Assembly: GCA_010031985.1 (NCBI GenBank)
Contig: RGYP01000112.1
Coordinates: 1-6,146, forward strand
Direction of reading: 5' to 3'
Length of the DNA stretch: 6,146 bases
Source: Gammaproteobacteria bacterium
GTDB lineage: Bacteria > Pseudomonadota > Gammaproteobacteria > Steroidobacterales > Steroidobacteraceae
Shown here: one piece after another, positions 1-6,146 of the stretch
Layout: each line of letters starts with the position of its first letter
How positions within the stretch are numbered: the stretch's first letter is position 1
Translations under genes and position numbers: made by a program
Notes under the pieces: generated by a model
What the model was told of the DNA's origin: nothing
The model's database searches: none
What the model saw: only the letters and a program-made list of their open reading frames with translations

Positions 1-2590
1 GTCCGACGTCATCGGGTGTGAGCGTGCCGTCGGTATCTTGTCCGATGATGATGAAGCCCTTCTCGGCGCGCAGGACGTGCATGGTCTCGGTGCCGTACGG
101 CGTGAGGCCGTGATCTTTGCCGGCAGCGATGATGGCATCGAGTGCCGCTTGCCCGTGGGAGGCGGGGACATTCACCTCGAAACCGAGTTCGCCGGTGAAG
201 CTCACGCGAAAGAGCATCATCGGCAGGCCGCGCAGGGTGCCACGCAGCACGGCCATGTGCGGTAGCGCGGCCGCACTGATGTCGAGCCCGTCGACGAGGG
301 GCGCGAGGATCTCGCGCGCCTTCGGGCCTTGCACGGCGATGACCGCCCATTGCTCCGTGGTCGAGGTCAGCCACACTTGCAGATCGGGCCACTCGGTTTG
401 CCGATAGTCTTCCATCATCGCGAGCACCCGAGCGGCGCCGCCCGTGGTGGTGGTGACGTGAAACTCGTCGGCGGCGAGGCGCGCCACCACGCCGTCGTCG
501 TAGACGAAGCCGTCATCACGCAGCAATACGCCGTACTTGCACCGACCGACGGCGAGTTTGCTCCAGTCGTTCACGTACATGCGGTTCATGAACTCGGCGG
601 CGTCCGGCCCGACGACGGCGATCTTGCCGAGCGTCGAGGCATCGAAGACACCGACGCGTTCGCGTACCGCCAGACACTCGCGCGCGACCGCGGCATGCAT
701 GTCCTCGCGACCACGCGGGAAATAGCGGGCGCGCTTCCACATGCCGACGTCCTCGAAAACGGCGCCCTCGCTCGCGGCCCACGCATGCATGGGCGTGCGT
801 CTGACAGGGTCGAAGAGTTCGCCCCGGGCTTGCCCGGCGAAGCTCGCGAAGGTGATCGGGGTGTAAGGCATGCGGAACGTCGTCAGGCCCACTGCCGGCA
901 CCGGCTTGCCGAGTTCGTGCGCCGCATGGTGCAAGGCGTTGAGGTTCGACGTCTTGCCCTGATCGGTCGCCATGCCGGTCGTGGTGTAGCGTTTGATGTG
1001 CTCGATCGAGCGAAAGCCTTCGCGCATCGCCAGATCGAGATCTTTGAGCATGACATCGTGCTGAAAGTCGACGAAGGCTTTCGGGCCCGGTGTGGCGGCT
1101 GCGGCGCGCGACATGACGACGCCCGTCGAGAGCGTATGCTGGTCGCTGACCGTGAAGCGCGCGGCTTCGCCCGCTCCGTCGGCGAGCGCTGCCGCAAGTC
1201 CGAAGATGCCGCGGGCGGCGCCGACCGAGCGCTCGCGCTCCGCCGATTCGCCGGGCACGAATGCCTGCAGCGTTTCGTCGTAGCGCAGCTTGCCGCGCGA
1301 TTGCGAGAACAGATGCACCGAGGGCGCGTGGCCTCCCGCCATCAGCAGCAGATCGCAGTCGATGCGCGCTTGCGCGACGATGTTGCCGCGGCCGTCGACA
1401 CGGGCGACGTCCACCGAACGCAGATGATTGAAGCCCCGCGTGCCCTGAACTCGGCCGTTTCCCCAGGCCTTGATACCGGCCGTTTGCAGCTTCGCAAGGG
1501 CGGGGGAGTGCTCGACGGATCGCAGATCAATGAAATGCTCGATCTGGGCCCCCGCGGCTTGCAGTTCGAGCGCCGTGGCGTAGGCGCTGTCGCATATCGT
1601 CGCGATGACGATGCGGCGCCCGGGCAGCACGGCGTAACGCTTCAGGTACTGCAAGGCTGCGCCGGCGAGCATGATTCCCGGGCGATCGTTGCCCGGAAAC
1701 ACGAGCGGCTGTTCGATCGCACCGGTCGCGAGAATGACTTTTGCCGCGCGCACCTGCCAGAGGCGCTCGCGGGCACCCGCTGCGGGCGGATTCTCCAGAT
1801 GATCGGTCAGGCGTTCGCTGAGTCCGATGAGGTTGTGCGGGAAATAGCCGAATGCCGTGGTACGGGGCAGCAAGCGGACTCGCGGATTGCCGGCGAGTTC
1901 TTTGAGTGCCGCTGCCGCCCATGCTGCGGGTTCGAGGCCATCGATGCGGGCGCTGCCTTGCCAGAGCAGCGACCCACCGAGTTCGGCTCCCTCGTCGCAA
2001 AGAATGACCCGCCCGCCTGTCTTGGCGGCGGCGAGTGCTGCGGCGAGACCCGCGGGGCCGCTGCCGACGACGAGAACCTCACAGTGTGCAAATTGCTGCG
2101 CGTAGCGGTCCGGGTCGGCGGCTTGCGGTGCTTCGCCGAGTCCGGCCATGCGGCGAATCAAAGGTTCGTAGAGTCGATGCCATGCGACGCGCGGCCACAT
2201 GAAGGTCTTGTAGTAGAACCCTGCGGGAAGCAACGCCGAAAACAGCTCGGAGATCCGCCCAAGATCGTGCCGCAGGGTCGGCCAGCGGTTCTGGCTGTGG
2301 GCACGCAGGCCTTCGTAGAGCTCGACTTGCGTGGCGCGCAGATTGGGCGTGGTGCGTGCCGTGTCACGAGTTACCGTGACGAGTGCGCTCGGTTCCTCGG
2401 GCCCTGCGGTCATGATGCCGCGTGGGCGATGATATTTGAAAGACCGGCCAGCGAGATGCACGCCGTTGGCGAGCAGTGCCGAGGCCAGGGTGTCACCGTG
2501 ATAGCCCTGATAACTTTGACCATCAAAAGTAAAGCGCAGCGGCCGATTACGGTCGATGCGTCCGCCGCTCTGCAAGCGCCAGCCGTTCAC
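1..2590 (-). CDS. soxA: Sarcosine oxidase, alpha subunit (3'-truncated by window edge)
   Basis: I read 863 uninterrupted residues from a GTG start to the edge. The family is usually near 970-1000 residues, so roughly 100-140 are missing. Domains in order are as follows. A ferredoxin-like N-terminal fold (about 15-75: YQGYHGDTLASALLANG, then FKYHRPRGIMTAGPEEPSAL) has no cysteines, as is normal for SoxA. A dinucleotide-binding domain follows, with VVGSGPAGLAAALAAAKTGG (174-193), an acidic strand end CDEGAELGG and VILATGAIEQP (285-295); in this enzyme it holds NAD+. A second nucleotide-fold segment (RRIVIATICDSAYATALE, about 325-342) leads to LLLMAGGHAPSVHLFSQ (414-430). The linker has KAFVDFQHDVMLKDL (504-518), HIKRYTTTGMATDQGKTSN (531-549) and FRMPYTPITFAS (572-583). 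The GcvT-like folate-binding half starts near 610 and includes GVFDASTLGKIAVVGPD, VSFTGELGFEVNVP and EKGFIIIGQDTDGTLTP (843-859). It accepts the methyl carbon on tetrahydrofolate. The gene follows soxD with a GTGA overlap; soxG would be expected next. Confidence 0.97.
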   Translation of the reverse strand, partial: MNGWRLQSGGRIDRNRPLRFTFDGQSYQGYHGDTLASALLANGVHLAGRSFKYHRPRGIMTAGPEEPSALVTVTRDTARTTPNLRATQVELYEGLRAHSQNRWPTLRHDLGRISELFSALLPAGFYYKTFMWPRVAWHRLYEPLIRRMAGLGEAPQAADPDRYAQQFAHCEVLVVGSGPAGLAAALAAAKTGGRVILCDEGAELGGSLLWQGSARIDGLEPAAWAAAALKELAGNPRVRLLPRTTAFGYFPHNLIGLSERLTDHLENPPAAGARERLWQVRAAKVILATGAIEQPLVFPGNDRPGIMLAGAALQYLKRYAVLPGRRIVIATICDSAYATALELQAAGAQIEHFIDLRSVEHSPALAKLQTAGIKAWGNGRVQGTRGFNHLRSVDVARVDGRGNIVAQARIDCDLLLMAGGHAPSVHLFSQSRGKLRYDETLQAFVPGESAERERSVGAARGIFGLAAALADGAGEAARFTVSDQHTLSTGVVMSRAAAATPGPKAFVDFQHDVMLKDLDLAMREGFRSIEHIKRYTTTGMATDQGKTSNLNALHHAAHELGKPVPAVGLTTFRMPYTPITFASFAGQARGELFDPVRRTPMHAWAASEGAVFEDVGMWKRARYFPRGREDMHAAVARECLAVRERVGVFDASTLGKIAVVGPDAAEFMNRMYVNDWSKLAVGRCKYGVLLRDDGFVYDDGVVARLAADEFHVTTTTGGAARVLAMMEDYRQTEWPDLQVWLTSTTEQWAVIAVQGPKAREILAPLVDGLDISAAALPHMAVLRGTLRGLPMMLFRVSFTGELGFEVNVPASHGQAALDAIIAAGKDHGLTPYGTETMHVLRAEKGFIIIGQDTDGTLTPDDVG

Positions 2591-2871
2591 GGAGTCGCTC
2601 CGGACGGCGCGCGTTCGCCCGCCTTGTAGGTCACGAGAATGCGATCGGTGGTGGTGTCGCGCAGCGCATTGAAGAAGCGGCCGCAGCCACGCGTGTGTCG
2701 CCAGCGCTCAGCATGTACACCCTTGGTGTTCTTGCGCAGGTAGAGATAGGCGGCCCAGTCCTCGTCGCTGACGGCCGCCGGCTCGGTCGGACGCGCGACG
2801 TGGGCTTCGCCGCCGTAGGCGAACTCCAACTCGGGGCGCTCCCCGCAATGCGGGCAATGGATGAGCAGCAT
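2587..2871 (-). CDS. soxD: Sarcosine oxidase, delta subunit (zinc-binding)
   Basis: This 94-residue protein is the small delta subunit of heterotetrameric sarcosine oxidase. It has no catalytic role of its own and acts as a structural subunit of the complex. The start MLLIHCPHCGERPELEF is typical of the family and fixes the ATG. The four zinc ligands known from the family are all present at the usual spacing: Cys6 and Cys9 (CPHC), His59 and Cys63 (WRHTRGC). The conserved core also includes GGEAHVARP (20-28), DEDWAAYLYLRKNTKG (36-51) and the segment GRFFNALRDTTTDRILVTYK (64-83). It starts 7 nt after soxB, and its stop codon overlaps the soxA start codon by 4 nt, so the three subunits are probably made together in fixed ratio. 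The residue call rests on direct reading; the zinc role is family knowledge. Confidence 0.96.
   Translation of the reverse strand: MLLIHCPHCGERPELEFAYGGEAHVARPTEPAAVSDEDWAAYLYLRKNTKGVHAERWRHTRGCGRFFNALRDTTTDRILVTYKAGERAPSGATP
2598..2601 (-). promoter_or_regulatory. Ribosome binding site of soxA (GGAG) before a GTG start
   Basis: GGAG lies inside the 3' end of soxD, 7 nt upstream of a GTG at 2590-2588. The GTG shares GTGA with the soxD stop (TGA, 2589-2587). This site decides the soxA start. The protein read from the GTG (NGWRLQSGGRIDRNRPLRF) has the conserved SoxA N-terminus, and the next in-frame ATG is about 57 codons later, inside a conserved segment. Confidence 0.7.
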
Positions 2872-2877
2872 GGCGAA

Positions 2878-2880
2878 CTC
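2878..2880 (-). promoter_or_regulatory. Weak ribosome binding site of soxD overlapping the soxB stop
   Basis: Only 7 nt separate the soxB stop (TGA, 2881-2879) from the soxD ATG (2871-2869). The only purine stretch is GAG formed by the stop codon plus the next base, 6 nt before the ATG. The weak signal and short gap suggest that soxD is translated by ribosomes that have just finished soxB. This is an inference from spacing. Confidence 0.35.
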
Positions 2881-4138
2881 AGTGGGCGACCGCCGCCGCC
2901 GCGGCTTCGTCGATCAGATGCCCGTCGCGGAAGCGCTCGAGCGTGAATGGGGCGTTGATGGGATGCGGCTCGTCGTGGGCGAGTGTCCAAGCGAAAACAT
3001 GTGCGGAGCCCGGCGTTGCCTTGAATCCTCCGGTACCCCAACCGCAATTTACATAGAGACCGGGTACCGGCGTTTTGCCGATGATCGGCGAACGATCCGG
3101 GGTGACGTCGACGATGCCGCCCCAGTTGCGCAGCATGCGCAGACGACGAAAGTTCGGGAACAGTTCGCAGATGGCCTCGAGCGTATGCATGTTGACGTGC
3201 AGCGCACCGCGTTGCGTGTACGAAGTGTAGACGTCGGTGCCTGCGCCGATGACGAGTTCGCCCTTGTCCGACTGACTGATGTAGGCGTGGATGCCGTTCG
3301 ACATCACCACGCAGGGAAAGATCGGCTTGACGGGTTCCGAAACCAGCGCCTGCAGCGGAAAGCTTTCGAGCGGTACGCGCACGCCTGCCATGCCGAGAAT
3401 CACGCTGGTGTTACCTGCTGCAACCACGCCGACTTTTCGCGTGCGGATCAGACCGCGCGAGGTTTCCAGCGCTTCGACGGCGCCGCCCGCATCGCGACGA
3501 ATGCCCGTGACTTCGCAGTTTTCGACGATGTCGACGCCGAGCGCATCGGCGGCGCGCGCGTAGCCCCAGGCCACGGCATCGTGACGCGCCGTTCCGCCAC
3601 GACGTTGCAGGGCGGCGCCCAGCACGGGATAACGCAGGCCCGGGTCGATGTTGAGCGGCGGGCAGTAGGCCTGTGCCTCTTCGGGGGTGAGCCACTCGTT
3701 GTCGACGCCGTTACAGCGATTGGCGTGGATGTGTCGCTTTGCGCTCTGCACGTCGTGCACCGTATGCGCGAGCATCATCACGCCGCGCGGTGAGTACATG
3801 ACGTTGTAGTTGAGCGCTTGCGACAGGTCTGCCCACATCTTCACCGAGTGGTCGTAAAGGCGCGCACTTTCGTCGAACAAATAGTTCGAGCGGATGATGG
3901 TGGTGTTACGGCCCGTATTGCCGCCACCCACCCAGCCTTTCTCGAGGACGGCGATTCGCGTCAGGCCGTGTTCGGCTGCGAGGTAGTAGGCCGTGCCCAA
4001 ACCATGACCGCCACCCCCAACGATGACGGCGTCGTATTCGGCCTTCGGTTCGGCGCGCCGCCACTGCTCGCGCCAGCCGCGGTGCTGACCGAGGCTGTTC
4101 CACAGCAACGACAGCCCGGAGAATCTTTGACGCGGCAT
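2879..4138 (-). CDS. soxB: Sarcosine oxidase, beta subunit (heterotetrameric type)
   Basis: This 419-residue protein is the catalytic flavin subunit of cytoplasmic heterotetrameric sarcosine oxidase, which oxidises sarcosine to glycine with O2 as final acceptor. The length and the start fit the family: the N-terminal FSGLSLLWNSLGQHRGW and EPKAEYDAVIVGG segments align with known SoxB starts. Visible motifs are the FAD-binding Rossmann loop VGGGGHGLGTAYYLA (40-54, GxGxxG), the acidic strand end VLEKGW (64-69), and GGGNTGRNTTIIRSNYL (71-87). GGTARHDAVAWGYARAA follows (181-197); its His186 corresponds, by family knowledge, to the His that binds FMN covalently. The C-terminal flavin motif is YVNCGWGTGGFKATPGSAH (362-380), followed by DEPHPINAPFTLERF. 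No frameshift or missing key residue is seen. In this enzyme class noncovalent FAD oxidises the amine and covalent FMN at the SoxA/SoxB interface passes electrons to oxygen. It lies between the dehydrogenase-like gene and soxD, in the canonical soxB-D-A order. Confidence 0.97.
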   Translation of the reverse strand: MPRQRFSGLSLLWNSLGQHRGWREQWRRAEPKAEYDAVIVGGGGHGLGTAYYLAAEHGLTRIAVLEKGWVGGGNTGRNTTIIRSNYLFDESARLYDHSVKMWADLSQALNYNVMYSPRGVMMLAHTVHDVQSAKRHIHANRCNGVDNEWLTPEEAQAYCPPLNIDPGLRYPVLGAALQRRGGTARHDAVAWGYARAADALGVDIVENCEVTGIRRDAGGAVEALETSRGLIRTRKVGVVAAGNTSVILGMAGVRVPLESFPLQALVSEPVKPIFPCVVMSNGIHAYISQSDKGELVIGAGTDVYTSYTQRGALHVNMHTLEAICELFPNFRRLRMLRNWGGIVDVTPDRSPIIGKTPVPGLYVNCGWGTGGFKATPGSAHVFAWTLAHDEPHPINAPFTLERFRDGHLIDEAAAAAVAH

Positions 4139-4148
4139 CGACGCTCGG

Positions 4149-4152
4149 CTCC
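4149..4152 (-). promoter_or_regulatory. Ribosome binding site of soxB (GGAG)
   Basis: The 16-nt gap between the upstream stop codon (TGA, 4157-4155) and the soxB ATG (4138-4136) contains GGAG, 10 nt before the ATG. A second, weaker GAG lies at 4146-4144, 5 nt before it. Either could pair with 16S rRNA. The gap is too short for a promoter, so soxB is most likely translated from the same message as the upstream gene. Confidence 0.55.
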
Positions 4153-4154
4153 GC

Positions 4155-6146
4155 TCAGGCGCGCAGGTCGTTGTTGGTCGGATCGTAGGGCGACTCGACC
4201 ACGACGGTCGCCTGCTTGCGCTCGCCCAGAATCTCGATCTGCAACGCCGTGCCTACGGTCGAAAACTCGGGTTTGACATAGCCGATGGCTAGGCTTTTCT
4301 GCAGCACGTGGCCATAAGCGCCCGCAGTCGCGCGACCGATCATGCGACCATCGGTCGTGAACAGCGGCTCGTTGCCGAGCGGGTCGGCATCGGTCACGCC
4401 GTGCACCTCGAGCGTGACGAAGCGATGCGGCACGCCGCTCGCAAGCTGTTTTTCAAGCGCGGCCTTGCCAATGAAATCGCCCTTGTTCATGCGCACGAAA
4501 CGATCGAGGCTGGCCTCGAAGGGCGTGTAGTCGCGAGTCAGATCGCTGCCCCACATGCGGTAGGATTTCTCCATGCGCAACGATTCCATCGCCCGCATGC
4601 CCGCCATGCCGATGCCGTACTCGGCGCCCGCGGCGAAGATGGCTTCGAAGAGGTGATGCGCATATTCGATGGGAAAGTGCAGTTCCCAACCTAGCGAGCC
4701 GACAAAGTTCACGCGCAACAAATAGACGTCGGTCGCCATGCCCACCTCGGCCACCTGGCCGGTGAGCCAGGGGAACGAGGCATTGTCGAGCGGCGTATCG
4801 GTGAGTTTGGCGAGCACGTCGCGGGCGCGTGGACCGGCGAGCACGAAGCAGCCGCGCTGCATGGTGATGTTGACGAGCTGCACCGAGCCGTCGGTGGGCA
4901 GATGCTTTTGCAGGTAATCGCCGTCGTAGCGTTCGGCCGCGCCGGCGCTGACGACGTAATAGTCGTCGTCGGCGAGCTTGGTGATGGTGAATTCGCTGCG
5001 AATCCCGCCGCGCTGCGTGAGCGCGTGGCAGAGCGCCATGCGACCGACCTTGACCGGCACCTTGTTGGCGACCAGCCGATCGAGCCAGGCCTCGGCGCCC
5101 GGGCCCGTGACTCTGTGCTTGGTGAAGGGCGTGAGGTCGATGACGCCCGCGGCGCTGCGCAGTCGGCGACATTCGTTGCCGACATGCTCGAAGTAATTGC
5201 TGCGACGGAAGCTCCAGACGTCCTCGCGAGCGACTCCGGGCGGTGCAAACCAGTTGGCACGTTCCCAGCCGTAGCGCTGACCGAACACGCCGCCCATGGC
5301 CTTCAGGCGTTCGTAGATCGGGCTCGTCTTGAGCGGTCGGCCATCGGTGCGCTCCTCGTCGGGGTAATGCACGGTGAAGACGTTGCGATAGGTTTCTTCG
5401 TTCTTGGTGACCACGAAGCGCTTGCTGGTGTAGGGCCCGAAGCGCCGCGGGTCGACGGCGAGCATGTCGATGCCGGGCTCGCCCTCGACGATCCATTCGG
5501 CGAGCTGCCAGCCGGAGCCACCGGCTGCGGTGATGCCGAAGCTGTGTCCTTCGTTGATCCAAAGATTTCGTACGCCCCAGGCCGGACCGACCATCGGGCT
5601 GCCATCCGGCGTGTAGGAGATCGGTCCGTTGACGATATCTTTGATGCCACAGTGCTCGAGCGCAGGCACGCGACGCTGCGCTGCTTCGACATGCGGCAAC
5701 AGGCGATCGAGGTCGCCCTCGAACAGGTCCTTGCCGAACCAGTCCGGTACTCCGTCGGCGAAGCGCGCCGGCGCGCCCGCTTCGTAGGGGCCGAGGATCC
5801 AGCCCATGCGCTCCTCGCGCAGGTAATAGGATTTGTCGGATTCGCGCAGCACCGCAAGTTCGCGACCGCCTGCGGCGCGATACGCCTTGAGCTCGGGCGA
5901 TTCTTCGTAAACGATGTACTGGTGCTCGACCGGAATCGCCGGCATGTTGAGTCCGAACATGCGACCCGTCTGTCGCGCATAGTTGCCGGTGGCGCAAACG
6001 ACGTGCTCGGCGATGATCTCGCCGCGCGTGGTCTGCAGCCGCCACTCGCCCGAAGCGGTGCGCGTCGCCGCCGTGACCTCCGTCTGTTCGTGGATTTCGG
6101 CACCGCGGGCGCGTGCGCCCTTGCGCAGCGCCATGGTGAGATCGGC
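4155..6146 (-). CDS. Dimethylglycine/sarcosine dehydrogenase-like FAD oxidoreductase with GcvT domain (5'-truncated by window edge)
   Basis: This is the C-terminal 663 residues of a flavoprotein that probably removes an N-methyl group from dimethylglycine or a similar amine and hands it to tetrahydrofolate. The frame stays open to the window edge (first residues ADLTMALRKGARARG), so the Met at 6134 is internal. Family members are roughly 800-850 residues, so the N-terminal Rossmann GxGxxG motif and the covalent-FAD His should lie off the edge. Counting from the first visible residue, the rest of the DAO domain has VVCATGNYARQTG (about 49-61), HQYIVYEE (75), SYTPDGSPMVGP (177-188) and GHSFGITAAGGSGWQLAEW (200-218). 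A middle domain follows, with DPRRFGPY at about 232. The GcvT domain starts near 330 (GVIDLTPFTKHRVTG) and contains NFVGSLGWELHFP (480) and MEKSYRMWGSDLTRDYTPFE (525-544). The C-terminal GcvT barrel runs from about 575. The family call is strong. The substrate is inferred mainly from the sox genes 16 nt downstream. Sarcosine dehydrogenase or a demethylase for another methylated amine are alternatives. Confidence 0.88.
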   Translation of the reverse strand, partial: ADLTMALRKGARARGAEIHEQTEVTAATRTASGEWRLQTTRGEIIAEHVVCATGNYARQTGRMFGLNMPAIPVEHQYIVYEESPELKAYRAAGGRELAVLRESDKSYYLREERMGWILGPYEAGAPARFADGVPDWFGKDLFEGDLDRLLPHVEAAQRRVPALEHCGIKDIVNGPISYTPDGSPMVGPAWGVRNLWINEGHSFGITAAGGSGWQLAEWIVEGEPGIDMLAVDPRRFGPYTSKRFVVTKNEETYRNVFTVHYPDEERTDGRPLKTSPIYERLKAMGGVFGQRYGWERANWFAPPGVAREDVWSFRRSNYFEHVGNECRRLRSAAGVIDLTPFTKHRVTGPGAEAWLDRLVANKVPVKVGRMALCHALTQRGGIRSEFTITKLADDDYYVVSAGAAERYDGDYLQKHLPTDGSVQLVNITMQRGCFVLAGPRARDVLAKLTDTPLDNASFPWLTGQVAEVGMATDVYLLRVNFVGSLGWELHFPIEYAHHLFEAIFAAGAEYGIGMAGMRAMESLRMEKSYRMWGSDLTRDYTPFEASLDRFVRMNKGDFIGKAALEKQLASGVPHRFVTLEVHGVTDADPLGNEPLFTTDGRMIGRATAGAYGHVLQKSLAIGYVKPEFSTVGTALQIEILGERKQATVVVESPYDPTNNDLRA

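Larger units (their letters stand above)
1..6146 (-). other. Apparent single transcription unit for N-methyl amine demethylation
   Basis: All four genes run in the same direction with junctions of 16 nt, 7 nt and a 4-nt overlap. I found no candidate promoter or terminator between them. Both ends of the unit are outside the window, so the promoter, any regulator and soxG cannot be seen. The operon reading is an inference from spacing and the shared pathway. Confidence 0.8.

Noticed and set aside
329..2629. A 766-codon open frame on the plus strand, opposite soxA
   Set aside because: It is codon-aligned with soxA, so a plus-strand stop would need a TTA, CTA or TCA codon in soxA. Those are almost absent in this GC-rich gene (one CTA at 265-263). 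The long opening is a codon-usage artefact; its product has no recognisable motif, while the minus strand encodes a clear SoxA throughout.
2861..3793. A 310-codon plus-strand open frame opposite soxB
   Set aside because: It has the same codon-aligned mirror effect over a well-conserved soxB and ends where soxB uses a TCA serine codon. No family motif is seen in the product.
4453..6045. A 530-codon minus-strand open frame inside the dehydrogenase-like gene
   Set aside because: It is a different frame of the same strand, with Arg/His/Ala-rich low-information translation typical of GC-rich shadow frames. The overlapping frame encodes recognisable DAO and GcvT domains.
4155..6134. Treating the ATG at 6134 as the true start of the first gene
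   Set aside because: The frame continues upstream to the edge with ADLT, which matches the conserved helix of the family, and the FAD-binding N-terminus would otherwise be missing. The gene begins outside the window.
1..6146. Search for tRNA or rRNA genes, CRISPR arrays, insertion sequences, inverted repeats at gene ends and riboswitches
   Set aside because: Coding sequence covers nearly the whole window, the gaps are 16 nt at most, and no repeated units or mobile-element genes were seen by eye.

Overview
The window is a compact, co-directional block of four genes, all on the minus strand, so it is read from position 6146 down to 1. The order is a dimethylglycine/sarcosine dehydrogenase-like flavoprotein (5' end outside the window), then soxB, soxD and soxA of the heterotetrameric sarcosine oxidase (the 3' end of soxA is outside the window). 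Gaps between genes are 16 nt, 7 nt and a 4-nt overlap, so there is no room for an internal promoter or terminator. No stretch above 16 nt is non-coding.

The DNA is GC-rich. In soxA the codons TTA and TCA are absent and CTA occurs once, in 863 codons. Protein sequence and base composition fit a high-GC proteobacterium, plausibly Burkholderiales or an alphaproteobacterium. This is an inference from style, not from a marker gene.

Positions 6146-4155 hold the C-terminal part (663 residues) of a protein with an FAD-dependent amine oxidase (DAO) domain, a middle domain and a GcvT-type folate-binding domain. Positions 4138-2879 are soxB (flavin-binding catalytic beta subunit), 2871-2587 soxD (zinc-binding delta subunit), and 2590-1 most of soxA (alpha subunit with a dinucleotide-binding half and a GcvT-like half). 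The canonical next gene, soxG (gamma), would lie beyond the left edge.

The likely combined role is stepwise oxidative N-demethylation. The upstream enzyme could convert dimethylglycine (or a related N-methylated amine) to sarcosine. The SoxBDAG complex then converts sarcosine to glycine, passing the methyl carbon to tetrahydrofolate as 5,10-methylene-THF or releasing it as formaldehyde. This is the lower part of glycine betaine, choline or carnitine catabolism. The window looks like an intact, ordinary catabolic operon, and I see no convincing sign of a previously undescribed system. The most open question is the true substrate of the first gene.
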